Shown here one piece after another: positions 43,395-53,638 of a stretch of 64,000 bases of DNA. The notes beneath the pieces are model-generated. The model was not told the DNA's origin. It saw only the letters and a list, made by a program, of their open reading frames with translations, and did no database searches. Every line of letters begins with the position of its first letter. Positions within the stretch are counted from its first letter, which is position 1. The stretch spans positions 49,444-113,443 of the forward strand of contig QCHK01000005.1 in NCBI GenBank assembly GCA_003279635.1, in the 5' to 3' direction. The translations under genes were made by a program, and so were the position numbers. The DNA is from Prochlorococcus sp. AG-402-B05 (GTDB lineage: Bacteria; Cyanobacteriota; Cyanobacteriia; PCC-6307; Cyanobiaceae).

Positions 43395-43961
43395 TTAAAA
43401 ATTGTCAATTCTCCTATATCCATACCAGTCAGGAATAATTTTTTCGCTTCTTTCTTGAATGTCTGGTATCAGCTTTATTTCCCAATTCTTTATTTTTATA
43501 GGATGCAAATCGTCCACCTGTTCAAAATAATTTATACCTGAGTAGTCATCATTATGTTTATTTTTTAAAGTTGTTTTCCAATTAATTTTAGCTTTTTTCT
43601 TTGCTTCAATAGCTTTTTGTGCGACAACTAGTGTGAATTCATGTTCTTCATACATCTTTTTAGGATTGTACCCACCTAGATTAACAAACCAAAGTTTTAA
43701 GTCTTCTATTTTAGGGGAATTTAAATTATCTTTATTAGATTTAGAAATGACTATTTGATAGCCATCTATATATTTAATACACTTATAACTATCAATATGG
43801 AGTCCGCTTTTCTTTCCTAACCATTGTTTCCTAAGCTCAGGGAATGTATCCTCTATTGTTTCACCTAAAACCCATCTTACATCATGTATTTCTATATTAC
43901 TTTTTAAACTTCTTCCCCCTAAAACAACAATAAAAAGAGATAAATTCACACTTGAGATCAA
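43395..43961 (-). CDS. DUF1543 family protein
   Basis: VVLGGRSLKSNIEIHDVRWVLG...LWFVNLGGYNPKKMYEEHEF. Confidence 0.75.
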   Translation of the reverse strand: MISSVNLSLFIVVLGGRSLKSNIEIHDVRWVLGETIEDTFPELRKQWLGKKSGLHIDSYKCIKYIDGYQIVISKSNKDNLNSPKIEDLKLWFVNLGGYNPKKMYEEHEFTLVVAQKAIEAKKKAKINWKTTLKNKHNDDYSGINYFEQVDDLHPIKIKNWEIKLIPDIQERSEKIIPDWYGYRRIDNF

Positions 43962-44944
43962 TTACTCATATCAAGCATTTTTTTCAGTGGCTTATAGGCC
44001 ATTAATCTAATTTGTTCGTCCATGTGCAACTCTGGATTCATTTCTTTTAGGCAATTTAATACTTTTTCTAAGGTATTCATTCTCATGTATGGGCATTCAT
44101 TGCAACTACAACCATCTAGACCAGGAACTTCTATATATGTCTTTAAAGGGTCTTTTAATCTCATTTGATGAATTATTCCTGGCTCAGTTAGCACGATAAA
44201 TTTATCTTTCTTACTATTTTGAGAATAATTAAGCAATTTGCTTGTTGAACCTATGAAATCTGCTAAATCTAAAAGATTCTCTTGACATTCAGGATGGGCA
44301 AGAACTTCAGCGGTTGGATTTTTGATTTTTAATTTTATAAGAGATTCTTCATTAAAAGTTTCATGGACAAGACATCTACCTGGCCACAAGGTTAATTTTC
44401 TACCACTTTGACGTTCAACCCATTTGCCAAGATTCCTATCTGGTGAAAATAAAATAGGTAAATCTTTTGGTAATTTGTTTACCAGATCAACTGCGTTACT
44501 ACTTGTACAAATTAGGTCACTTTTTGCCTTTACCGCTGCACTACAATTTACATAGCTAATAGCAAAATGATCAGGATGCTTGTCCAAGAATTTTTGGAAG
44601 TCATCAGGTTGGCAATCATCCGCGAGTGTGCATCCAGCATCAAAATCAGGAAGAAGAACAGTCTTATTTGGACTCAAGATCTTTGCTGTTTCGGCCATGA
44701 AATGAACTCCACAAAAAACAATAACCTCTGCATTTGTCTCTGAAGCTTTTCTGGATAATTCAAGTGAATCTCCAATAAAATCTGCAATATCCTGAATCGC
44801 AGGCTCTTGGTAGTAATGGGCAAGGATTATAGCGTTTCTTTTTTTACGCAAAAAATTGATCTCATCAATGAGATTTTTGCTTTTATTTGAGACTGATATA
44901 TCAGTCTTGTAATAGGAAACAGTAGTAATTAGTTTCCAATTCAA
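43958..44944 (-). CDS. nadA: quinolinate synthase
   Basis: AIILAHYYQEPAIQDIADFIGDSLELSRKA; CNECPYMRMNTL. Confidence 0.95.
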   Translation of the reverse strand: MNWKLITTVSYYKTDISVSNKSKNLIDEINFLRKKRNAIILAHYYQEPAIQDIADFIGDSLELSRKASETNAEVIVFCGVHFMAETAKILSPNKTVLLPDFDAGCTLADDCQPDDFQKFLDKHPDHFAISYVNCSAAVKAKSDLICTSSNAVDLVNKLPKDLPILFSPDRNLGKWVERQSGRKLTLWPGRCLVHETFNEESLIKLKIKNPTAEVLAHPECQENLLDLADFIGSTSKLLNYSQNSKKDKFIVLTEPGIIHQMRLKDPLKTYIEVPGLDGCSCNECPYMRMNTLEKVLNCLKEMNPELHMDEQIRLMAYKPLKKMLDMSN

Positions 44945-45834
44945 TGTGTTGGGGCACTATAGAGGGTAATTTCCAAAAAAATCTGACAGATATCCGAATT
45001 GCTATCGCTGGGGATTTACATGGCTCATGGAGTCAGGATGATCTAGATCTGCTTTTAGAACTTAATCCTGATGGTGTTTTATTTGTTGGCGACTTGTCCG
45101 ATGGTGATTTAAGAATTGTTCGGGGGATAAATAAAATTTCTATACCCACTTCTGTAGTACTAGGAAATCATGATAGAGGTAGAGACGGATCTGGGAATGT
45201 TTTACAAGCTCAGTTGGATTTGTTAGGTGAAAAGAATTGTTCATGGAATTTGTCGAAATGGACATTAGATGAACTTTCTGTCGTTGGAGCTAGACCTTGC
45301 AGTGGGGGGGGAGGTTTTTTTTTAACACCAGAAGTTAAGTCTGTGTTCGGGGAGGTCAGCCTTGATGAATCTGTTTTTAGGATTGTTTCTGCCGCCAAGT
45401 CTGCACCATTAGATTTTCCTTTATTAATACTTGCTCATTCTGGACCAGTAGGTCTTGGATCAGAGGCTTCTAGCCTTTGTGGCAGAGATTGGAAATTGCC
45501 TTCAATGGATTGGGGGGATAAAGATCTTGGTATCGCAATTGATCAAATTCGTAAATTTAGAGTTCCAGAATTAGTCGTTTTTGGCCACACTCATCATCAA
45601 TTAAGAATTGGGGGGAATCGAACTAGAAAAACTTTTACTCAAGATATATGGGGGACTTCATATTTAAATGCAGCGTGTGTTCCAAGAAGAGGTATTGATT
45701 CTGCCGGTGAGAATTTGTGTCATTTTTCTTGGGTTGAGTTCTCCAATAACAAGCTTGTTCATGTATCCCACAGATGGTTTAGGAATGATGCATCAATTGC
45801 CTATAAAGAGGTTTTATTAAACCAAGAAAAATAG
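44944..45834 (+). CDS. metallophosphoesterase (TIGR04168-like)
   Basis: IAGDLHGSW, VLFVGDLSDGD, VVLGNHDRG, VFGHTHH. Confidence 0.88.
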   Translation: MCWGTIEGNFQKNLTDIRIAIAGDLHGSWSQDDLDLLLELNPDGVLFVGDLSDGDLRIVRGINKISIPTSVVLGNHDRGRDGSGNVLQAQLDLLGEKNCSWNLSKWTLDELSVVGARPCSGGGGFFLTPEVKSVFGEVSLDESVFRIVSAAKSAPLDFPLLILAHSGPVGLGSEASSLCGRDWKLPSMDWGDKDLGIAIDQIRKFRVPELVVFGHTHHQLRIGGNRTRKTFTQDIWGTSYLNAACVPRRGIDSAGENLCHFSWVEFSNNKLVHVSHRWFRNDASIAYKEVLLNQEK

Positions 45835-45873
45835 TATTCACTATATTTTTATTTTCTTCATACCCAATTGTCT

Positions 45874-46677
45874 TTAACTTTGCTTATTTGAATCAGGATC
45901 CTTGAATTTTCTTTCTGCAATCAAATAAGCACCAATTGCAGAGCCTATAAATCCCAAGATATTTCTCATTAAAGGCAAAATGTCATTAGTTCTTGTTACC
46001 ACAGGAGCAATGCCAAAAATTCCAAATAGCATTATCCAAAGTGGAGAAAGGAGCAAAAGCCATCCTATTGAAAATGATTCATTTTCTTTTCTTGGCGAAG
46101 CTGCGAAACCTGCAATAATCCCCCCCAACAAAGAGGTCAATAAAGTCCATTGCCATTGTTCCTGGGGTAAACCAGGTACAACCTCGCATCCACCACGGTC
46201 TAAGCAGGTCTCCACCGCTTGTATTGAAGCTAAGATTGCACCATCCTCTCCATTATCTCTTACATAAAATTGGTTACCAAACCTAGTTTGTAATTCCACC
46301 CAAAATATTCTGGGCATGAGTGCAAAGTATGCATCTCCCACATTAAAACTGAGTAAATTACCTCCTCTTGGATCAGCGATTATGAGTAAACTTGTCTCAT
46401 CAAGATTCCAATAGTCCTTCACTGCTAAACCAGGGGTTTTCTCATATTGCGACAAAACCCTTATTTTCCACCCAGTTTCTTGTTCATAAGAATTTAGTGA
46501 GTTCTCCAGTTCTAATCTTTGTTTCTCACTGAGAGTTTTTGCGAGATCGATTATGGGTGTTTGTTCTTTTGGTAATAGTTCAGGATTATCGTATGCAAAT
46601 GCGCTTCCGTCCATTGAAAACATAATTAATAGTCCAAGACAAAAAATTATGATTCTCTTAAATGATTTCTTCAGCAT
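45874..46677 (-). CDS. TPM domain membrane protein (Psb32/TLP18.3-like)
   Basis: IDLAKTLSEKQRLELENSLNSYEQETGWKIRVL; C-terminal TM helices. Confidence 0.8.
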   Translation of the reverse strand: MLKKSFKRIIIFCLGLLIMFSMDGSAFAYDNPELLPKEQTPIIDLAKTLSEKQRLELENSLNSYEQETGWKIRVLSQYEKTPGLAVKDYWNLDETSLLIIADPRGGNLLSFNVGDAYFALMPRIFWVELQTRFGNQFYVRDNGEDGAILASIQAVETCLDRGGCEVVPGLPQEQWQWTLLTSLLGGIIAGFAASPRKENESFSIGWLLLLSPLWIMLFGIFGIAPVVTRTNDILPLMRNILGFIGSAIGAYLIAERKFKDPDSNKQS

Positions 46678-46709
46678 GAACTTGATTTTCTCTGAAGGTA
46701 TTCTCCATC

Positions 46710-47912
46710 ATGATTGACCCGACCGCGAGATGTCCTAAATGGTTAATTGATCGAATTGGAGATAGTGGCGGTTCAATTAGTTTCTACAAATATATGGATT
46801 TAGTTTTAAATGATCCAGATAATGGATTTTATTCAACTGGAAAATTGAATATTGGTAAGAATGGAGACTTTTGTACTTCACCATCTTTGAGTAATGATTT
46901 TGCACGTTTATTAGCTATTCAAGTGGTTGATTGGTTTCTTGATCTGGAAAAATCAGGAATTGATTCCAAATTGTTGTCTCTTATTGAGATTGGCCCAGGA
47001 GAAGGGACTTTATCAAGAGATTTGATAGTGGCTATTGCTGAAATCGCACCTGCTTTATTCTGTAAAATTGAGCTTGTATTAGTTGAATTAAATGTAGGGA
47101 TGAGAAGACGACAAGAAAAAGTAGTTAATAATTTGGAGGGGATAAATTGTCGCTGGAGCAGTATTGAAGATCTCATCTTAAGACCATTGACTGGTGTAGT
47201 TATTGCTAATGAAGTTTTGGATGCATTCCCAGTAGAAAGATTAGTTTTTAGTGACAATAAAGTTTTTAGGCAGGGCGTTTCTTTGAAAAAAATAAATGAT
47301 GAATATTCTTTGGAGTTTGTTGACCTCAATCCTACTTCTAAGATTATTAAATTTTTGAAAGAATCTAATAGCCTTTTAAAAATTGAGTTTCCACCAAAGG
47401 ATATTTGTAATAGATGGGTCACCGAATGGCATTGTGATGTTCCGAGTTGGTTTGAGAATTTGTCTAAGGTTTTAATTGATGGCGCATTATTAGTTGTCGA
47501 CTATGCGATGGAGTCGAAGCGCTACTACAACGCAATGAGACAAGACGGTACTCTTATTTCCTATAGAAATCATGTGGCAAACCCTAATGTTTTAAAAGAT
47601 GCTGGCTTGTGTGATTTAACAGCACATTTGTGTATCGAATCAACCATTAATTATGCTCTGTTTAACGGATGGAAGTTTATGGGGGAAACTAGGCAGGGAC
47701 AAGCTCTCTTGGCATTAGGACTTTCAAATTTTCTTTATTCTCTTCAAAATAATAGTAATATTGATCTCTCAGCCGCATTAAATCGTAGAGAGTCATTATT
47801 GAGGCTAGTTGATCCAATTGGACTAGGTGACTTTAGGTGGTTGGCTTTTCAGAAGGATAATAGTGATGATTTGATTTTAGGAAATCGTTTTCTTGAAGAG
47901 CCAATTAGCTAA
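46710..47912 (+). CDS. MidA/NDUFAF7-like SAM-dependent methyltransferase
   Basis: FYSTGKLNIGKNGDFCTSPSLS, IEIGPGEGTLSRDL, ANEVLDAFPVER. Confidence 0.9.
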   Translation: MIDPTARCPKWLIDRIGDSGGSISFYKYMDLVLNDPDNGFYSTGKLNIGKNGDFCTSPSLSNDFARLLAIQVVDWFLDLEKSGIDSKLLSLIEIGPGEGTLSRDLIVAIAEIAPALFCKIELVLVELNVGMRRRQEKVVNNLEGINCRWSSIEDLILRPLTGVVIANEVLDAFPVERLVFSDNKVFRQGVSLKKINDEYSLEFVDLNPTSKIIKFLKESNSLLKIEFPPKDICNRWVTEWHCDVPSWFENLSKVLIDGALLVVDYAMESKRYYNAMRQDGTLISYRNHVANPNVLKDAGLCDLTAHLCIESTINYALFNGWKFMGETRQGQALLALGLSNFLYSLQNNSNIDLSAALNRRESLLRLVDPIGLGDFRWLAFQKDNSDDLILGNRFLEEPIS

Positions 47913-49011
47913 TTTTTTGCAAGCATTCACGTATTTCTTTATTAGAAATATTATTAAATAATTTTACATCACCAATTTTTAAGGGCATAACGAAACTCAC
48001 CTTGCCGTTCTTAACTTTCTTGTCTCCTTGAAGTGAGCTTAGAACACTTTCTATCTCAAGCTTAGGCCAATTAGAGGGCAAGCCTGCTTTCTCTATTAAT
48101 CGTTTCTGCCTTTTCGCGTTATCCTCTTTCCATAGTCCCCTCTGAACCGCTAACTGACCAACTGCAACCATACCCATTGCAACTGCCTCGCCATGCAGCC
48201 ATTTCCCATAACCACAAAGATTTTCTATTACGTGGCCAAATGTGTGACCATAATTTAAAAATGCTCTAACTCCACTTTCCTTCTCATCTTTCATAACAAT
48301 TTCTGCTTTAGATTTAGCAGAACGCTTAATTATTTCTATTAGTAGTTTTTCTTTTATGTTTGAAAGATCAGAAATATTTTCTTGCCTTTCTAGAAGATCG
48401 AATAGTTCTAAGTCTGATATAACTCCGTACTTTATTATTTCAGCCATACCTGCTTTGAACTCTCGTGATGGGAGAGTAATTAATGTTTTAGGGTCTATTA
48501 AGACCAATCTAGGTTGATGAAAAGCACCTATAAGATTTTTACCTTTTGAATGATTTATCCCTGTTTTACCACCAATAGAAGCATCAACCATGGCGAGTAA
48601 TGTGGTGGGGATTTGGACTACATTTACTCCACGCAACCATGTAGCAGCTGCAAAGCCTGTCATGTCTCCAATTACGCCACCTCCAAGGGCAATCATTAAT
48701 GATCCTCTCTCTAACCTCGCTTCATATGCCGCATTGTGGATTAAATCTATAGAAGATTGATTTTTTTGATCTTCTCCAGCTTTTATTATTAAAAGCTTTG
48801 GTTTGAATTTACTTTTTATCAGACTTTTGATTATGCAATCACCATAGTGATCAGAGACTTCCTTGTTGGACACGACTAATACTTTTTGTCCTTCCCTAAA
48901 ACCAATATTAAATAGCTCATCTCCTATGCTTTCAAGACTACTTTTTCCAATAACTATTTCGTATGGGTTGTTAGTTAGAGAGACTTTAATATGGTGGTTG
49001 TCTTTATTCAC
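47905..49011 (-). CDS. aroB: 3-dehydroquinate synthase
   Basis: MIALGGGVIGDMTGFAAATWLRG, IPTTLLAMVDASIGGKTGIN. Confidence 0.95.
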   Translation of the reverse strand: MNKDNHHIKVSLTNNPYEIVIGKSSLESIGDELFNIGFREGQKVLVVSNKEVSDHYGDCIIKSLIKSKFKPKLLIIKAGEDQKNQSSIDLIHNAAYEARLERGSLMIALGGGVIGDMTGFAAATWLRGVNVVQIPTTLLAMVDASIGGKTGINHSKGKNLIGAFHQPRLVLIDPKTLITLPSREFKAGMAEIIKYGVISDLELFDLLERQENISDLSNIKEKLLIEIIKRSAKSKAEIVMKDEKESGVRAFLNYGHTFGHVIENLCGYGKWLHGEAVAMGMVAVGQLAVQRGLWKEDNAKRQKRLIEKAGLPSNWPKLEIESVLSSLQGDKKVKNGKVSFVMPLKIGDVKLFNNISNKEIRECLQKIS

Positions 49012-49285
49012 AGTTGTGAGGGTATAAATTGTTTGATGGTTTATTACGTTAAATCATCAAATTATAGAAGTAATTATAGGTTTGATGAACACATTTTATA
49101 AGCAAATGATATGTGTTCATATACTTTCAGTATTTATTCTGTGATCACATGGAGGAATATTCTTTAGGTTGTGAATCAAGGATGTTTTTATTAAAATCAG
49201 AATTCATACATTATTTGATTTGTTTATTCGCGATTTTGTTATTTGCTTGCTAGGGCAAAGCTCTAAAAATGAGGTCTTTAACTAA

Positions 49286-50431
49286 ATGATTGGGGTCGTG
49301 GGTGGAGGACAGCTCGCAATGCTTTTGATTGAGGCTGGAAAGAAAAGAAATGTTGATGTCGTTGTTCAGACGGCTGCTAAAACTGATCCTGCCGCTAAAA
49401 AGACAAATCAACTCGTTTTGCATGATCCTACGAATCCCGTGGGTACAAAACTTCTAGCAGAAAAGACCCGCTTTATTACTTTTGAGAATGAATGGGTTGA
49501 TATCTCAAGTTTACTTTCTCTTGAAAATAATGGAGTTTCTTTTGTCCCTAGACTTCAATCAATAAGACCTCTTCTTAATAAAATAACTCAAAGAGAGCTA
49601 TTAAACAGTCTTGATATTCCCTGTCCTGATTGGTTGGCTATACCATTAAAAAAAACAACAGAAATTGATCTTCCTGCAGATTGGGGATTTCCTTTGATGG
49701 CAAAAGCTGCCAAAGGTGGATATGACGGGAAAGGAACTAAAATTATTAAAAATCTAAAGCAACTTCAAGAATTTCTATCAGTTGAAAGAGAAGGGCAATG
49801 GATGTTAGAAAAATGGATCTCTTTTGATAAGGAATTATCCATTGTTTCTAGTAGGGATTCAAAAGGAATTGTCCGTAGTCTGCCAATCGTAGAGACATAT
49901 CAATCTAAACAAGTATGTGACTGGGTCCTTGCTCCAGCTGATATCAATCATGACGTTGATCTTATGGTTAGAAATATCGCAGCTTCGTTGCTTGCTGAGT
50001 TGCAATATGTTGGAGTTATTGCTATTGAATTTTTCTATGGATCTGAAGGATTACTTGTAAATGAAATAGCTCCAAGGACTCATAACTCAGGTCATTTTTC
50101 TATTGATGCTTGTAGCAGCAGTCAGTTTGATCAACAAATATGTATAACCTCTGGTATTGATGTACCCATGCCTGAAATGCTTGTTAATGGCGCTTTAATG
50201 GCAAACTTGCTTGGTTTGCAAAGTAGTTATCCAAAATCACTTACACAAAGATTAGATGATTTGAGAGGTATTCCTGGCTTGAATGTTCATTGGTATGAAA
50301 AAGAGGAAGAAAAAAAGGGCAGGAAGCTCGGTCACGTTACATATCTCTTGAATAATAAGAACGCTTTGTCTAGAAAAAAAGAAGCTTTAGATGTTTTACA
50401 AACCATACGTTCAATTTGGCCGACCTCTTGA
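49286..50431 (+). CDS. purK: 5-(carboxyamino)imidazole ribonucleotide synthase
   Basis: IGVVGGGQLAMLLIEAG, NEIAPRTHNSGHFSIDAC. Confidence 0.95.
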   Translation: MIGVVGGGQLAMLLIEAGKKRNVDVVVQTAAKTDPAAKKTNQLVLHDPTNPVGTKLLAEKTRFITFENEWVDISSLLSLENNGVSFVPRLQSIRPLLNKITQRELLNSLDIPCPDWLAIPLKKTTEIDLPADWGFPLMAKAAKGGYDGKGTKIIKNLKQLQEFLSVEREGQWMLEKWISFDKELSIVSSRDSKGIVRSLPIVETYQSKQVCDWVLAPADINHDVDLMVRNIAASLLAELQYVGVIAIEFFYGSEGLLVNEIAPRTHNSGHFSIDACSSSQFDQQICITSGIDVPMPEMLVNGALMANLLGLQSSYPKSLTQRLDDLRGIPGLNVHWYEKEEEKKGRKLGHVTYLLNNKNALSRKKEALDVLQTIRSIWPTS

Positions 50432-50434
50432 TAA

Positions 50435-50655
50435 TATTTCTTTTAGATTGTTCCAGTACTGCTTTGTTGGTATAGGCCTTCTCAAGTGCTCTGATCTGAC
50501 TCTCTTTCGATATGGGGAAGCTGTCGTGAAAGTGACGTATACCAGCTTGTTCTGGAAACGAAGCTCCACTTTGAATCCCCCTCTGGTTCTTCCAGGTCGA
50601 TGCTTCTTGGGCCTTACGGCAAAGCGGTACTTATTCTCAATGAGTGGATCTAAAT
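50435..50655 (+). ncRNA. ssrS: probable 6S RNA (approximate ends)
   Basis: Relatively GC-rich structured-looking segment directly downstream of purK, the known 6S RNA location in cyanobacteria; no convincing protein. Confidence 0.6.
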
Positions 50656-50745
50656 AACATATCTTTCTTGAAAATTTGAATTATTTGCTCCTGGTTTTTA
50701 TTTGTTCCTAGTGGTTGCATTTTTTCACTGTACAGACAGTAGAAA

Positions 50746-51096
50746 TCAAGAGGTTAATCCTTTAGATTTGCGGACCTTTCTCAGTAGCTCATGATCTTCT
50801 CTTGCTCTTTTATCTAGAATGGCTATATCTTTTCTGGCTTTTTTATCAACTTTTTGAATATCTTCTCTTGCTCTTTGGTCCAGTAGTGCAATATCTTTTC
50901 TTGCTCTCTGATCCATGTTCTCAAGGTCTGCTCTAGCTCGTTGATCAGCATTCTCTAAATCGATTTTTGCTCTTTCTACCATGCTTGTCATTGAGTCCAC
51001 CATCATTGATAAAGCGGCAGGAACTTGCTTCCCAGAAGCTGAAAAAGAGGACTGCTTATTAAGACTAATACTAGTGTTTGCTTGATTCGAAGCCAT
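50746..51096 (-). CDS. hypothetical protein with 11-residue coiled-coil repeats
   Basis: Repeats QRARADLENMD/QRARKDIALLD/QRAREDIQKVD/KKARKDIAILD/KRAREDHELLR. Confidence 0.8.
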   Translation of the reverse strand: MASNQANTSISLNKQSSFSASGKQVPAALSMMVDSMTSMVERAKIDLENADQRARADLENMDQRARKDIALLDQRAREDIQKVDKKARKDIAILDKRAREDHELLRKVRKSKGLTS

Positions 51097-51333
51097 AGGT
51101 TTAATTAAAATAGGCTTTCATTAGTTAGAAGCCTTTTTATTTATATTTCTAATTATCTCCTTTTATTAGCCCAATAAATCAAAATCTTCTGAACAAAAAC
51201 GAGATGTAATAGAGAGAAAATGCTTTTGCTTGAAAAGGTCATTAATACATGATTTGATTTTTTTACAGACTTTGATGAAATCTAGTTTTCAGACCAAGTA
51301 ATTAAGTTATCTAAATAAATAAAATCAATAATA

Positions 51334-51549
51334 TTACCCCTTTGGATAAAGCCTAGCTATTCTCTGCTTTTGATTTTCTTCTTCTAGGCTTTTTCTTTTC
51401 CGATCCTTGTAAGAATTATCATCTTCATTAAGCCTAAAAAAGACAAAATAGAACATAATACCTGTGAAAATAAATCCAATTAATAGCACCCAAAAACCAA
51501 TTAAACCTGTAGGAGATAAGTAGCTAATGTCGAAAGGAGTATTATTCAT
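51334..51549 (-). CDS. small single-TM protein
   Basis: ORF; LIGFWVLLIGFIFTGIMFYFVFF followed by charged tail. Confidence 0.7.
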   Translation of the reverse strand: MNNTPFDISYLSPTGLIGFWVLLIGFIFTGIMFYFVFFRLNEDDNSYKDRKRKSLEEENQKQRIARLYPKG

Positions 51550-51739
51550 TTTTTTTTACAAAAAAAGTCTAGACTCTATATTATCTACAATAAATAGGAA
51601 ATGAAGGAATAGCTACGTTTTTCATAAACCTAATTTGAGGCTTTGAACTTAAAAGATTTATAAGCTTTTAATAAGAGTTTTTACGCATTAACACATAGTA
51701 AAAATTAATTATAATAGTAGATATTATTTTGCTAATAAA

Positions 51740-51874
51740 ATGGAAGGAACTCATAACTATGCTATGAACCTTCTCGTTCCACTAATGGGCATTGCACCTT
51801 TGCTAATGCTCTTTGTGATAAAAGGAGAGAAAAAAACAAAGACTGCAAAGAGTTGGACAAGATCGATTAACTAG
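51740..51874 (+). CDS. candidate 44-aa membrane protein
   Basis: Manual translation MEGTHNYAMNLLVPLMGIAPLLMLFVIKGEKKTKTAKSWTRSIN*. Confidence 0.5.
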   Translation: MEGTHNYAMNLLVPLMGIAPLLMLFVIKGEKKTKTAKSWTRSIN

Positions 51875-52191
51875 ATATGAAATGAATAAGACTTAGCTTC
51901 TCTTTGAAACATTGAGCAATTTATAAAAATATTAATTAAGAAAAACTGCTTATAGCTAAATGAATATGTTTATTAAACTATACTTTATATTAAAGTACTT
52001 CTTTATTTGTAATACTTTTTGATTGATGAGTAATCTTAAAAATATCAAGTTGATGATTTAGTGATAGCTTTAGATAGGTTTGTTAGGTTTTCACACTCAC
52101 ACTTTTGATTTCTTTTCGCTATATTAAAGAAAAGTTATAAAATAATAACTAATTTAATTAATTCTTTTAATTTTAATTCATTTATTTACAA

Positions 52192-52314
52192 ATGCATAAA
52201 AACCAAACTCAGCAATTTGCAAAATTTTTTCTTAAAGATTTAAAATCTAAGAAACAAGATCAGAATAAAAAAAATTCTCATGTTGAAAAGTTAAATTTTT
52301 CCTCATCTAGTTAA
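52192..52314 (+). CDS. candidate 40-aa basic protein
   Basis: Manual translation MHKNQTQQFAKFFLKDLKSKKQDQNKKNSHVEKLNFSSSS*. Confidence 0.35.
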   Translation: MHKNQTQQFAKFFLKDLKSKKQDQNKKNSHVEKLNFSSSS

Positions 52315-52599
52315 CTATTTTTTCTTTATGTAAAAATTTAAAAGAGTTAATTGAGAATATTTATAAAGTTTTTATACTAGATTTGATCTAATATAATACA
52401 CAAACTCTTATATAGTTATTTTTATAAGTATGTAATTAATACCTAGTTTTACTCACTTAATAAAATAAACTAAAAAAAATGAATAAAATTAAAACCATGC
52501 AAAATGTAACTTGATTTTATTTGAGGGATATGAACAAATTTATCCAAAGAAAAACTACTCTTAAATTGTAGCTCCTATGAAGAGCTATCTTCTATTGAT

Positions 52600-52710
52600 A
52601 TGGCAAGGAATCTTCAACTTCTTTCTAACAAGGAGTTAACTCAATGTGCATTAGCGTGTGATCAAAAAAAATCCTCAGAGATACTATTTTATTTTAAAGA
52701 TCACAGATAA
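52600..52710 (+). CDS. candidate 36-aa protein
   Basis: Manual translation MARNLQLLSNKELTQCALACDQKKSSEILFYFKDHR*. Confidence 0.35.
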   Translation: MARNLQLLSNKELTQCALACDQKKSSEILFYFKDHR

Positions 52711-52793
52711 GTGAATTTACCTAAAAAAGTTTTGTTAATTTATGAATGAATTTAATCATTTAATAGTATCTTTAATTAGTACTAAAAAAAAAT

Positions 52794-52982
52794 ATGAAAA
52801 CGGCACAAGATAGATATTTTGAATGTTTAGAAGTTTGTATCGAAGATGAGCAGGGAAAATCTTGTCGCCAAGTATGTGCACCTATATTAAATGATGATCC
52901 TTTTGATCATCCCACAGTTCCAATAATTAATAACCATTCATTGTTTAAAAGGAAGACTTCAAGTCTAAATCTTGAAGAATAA
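52794..52982 (+). CDS. small Cys-containing hypothetical protein
   Basis: ORF; ECLEVCIEDEQGKSCRQVC pattern. Confidence 0.6.
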   Translation: MKTAQDRYFECLEVCIEDEQGKSCRQVCAPILNDDPFDHPTVPIINNHSLFKRKTSSLNLEE

Positions 52983-53120
52983 AATTTTAATTGAAAAGCA
53001 ATTATAAATTTAAATATTCAATTTTTTTTACTATCGTTTTAGAAGTTAATGGTCACTTTAATAATTGGAGGTTCAACAATGTTAATAAATTAGCTAGATT
53101 CTTTAAAATTTTATAAAATC

Positions 53121-53279
53121 ATGGATACTCCTATCACTCACATAAATTTATTCAATGCAATGCTTGCTCTTTATGTGATTGGTTATCAAATATCTATTTG
53201 CTCAGATTGGAGTTGGATTCCAATGAATAAAGAGGATTACCAACTTCCTTATCAAAATAAATGGAGTCAGACTACTTAG
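53121..53279 (+). CDS. candidate 52-aa protein
   Basis: Manual translation MDTPITHINLFNAMLALYVIGYQISICSDWSWIPMNKEDYQLPYQNKWSQTT*. Confidence 0.45.
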   Translation: MDTPITHINLFNAMLALYVIGYQISICSDWSWIPMNKEDYQLPYQNKWSQTT

Positions 53280-53461
53280 TATACTATTAATTTAAAAATA
53301 TAGATTTGATTTTAATAAATTAAAAATTTGTTAAATATTTAAGAAATGAATCTTAGGTTTATATCAATTAACTATATTATTAATATATTATATATTTTTG
53401 AATATTAATTAAATAGACAATTAATTGATAACTTTATAAATTTACCCTTGTTAATTGCAAT

Positions 53462-53638
53462 TTATATACTTTGAACCACATGAAATAAACCGAATGAATA
53501 TCCTCCTATAAGTATCCAACCCAAAATTGCCGAAATTATAGTAGACCTTCGGTTGTGTCTTCTTATTGCATTCTCGATCATTTCATTTACATCTTCTCTA
53601 TTTATTAGATTTGTTGATTTAGGATTTGTTGAAGTCAT
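53462..53638 (-). CDS. candidate 58-aa single-TM protein
   Basis: Manual translation MTSTNPKSTNLINREDVNEMIENAIRRHNRRSTIISAILGWILIGGYSFGLFHVVQSI*. Confidence 0.55.
   Translation of the reverse strand: MTSTNPKSTNLINREDVNEMIENAIRRHNRRSTIISAILGWILIGGYSFGLFHVVQSI

Noticed and set aside
46919-47422. 167-aa minus ORF
   Set aside because: Antisense to the MidA-like methyltransferase; shadow ORF.
50391-50657. 88-aa ORF downstream of purK
   Set aside because: Overlaps purK end and the probable 6S RNA; protein sequence not gene-like.
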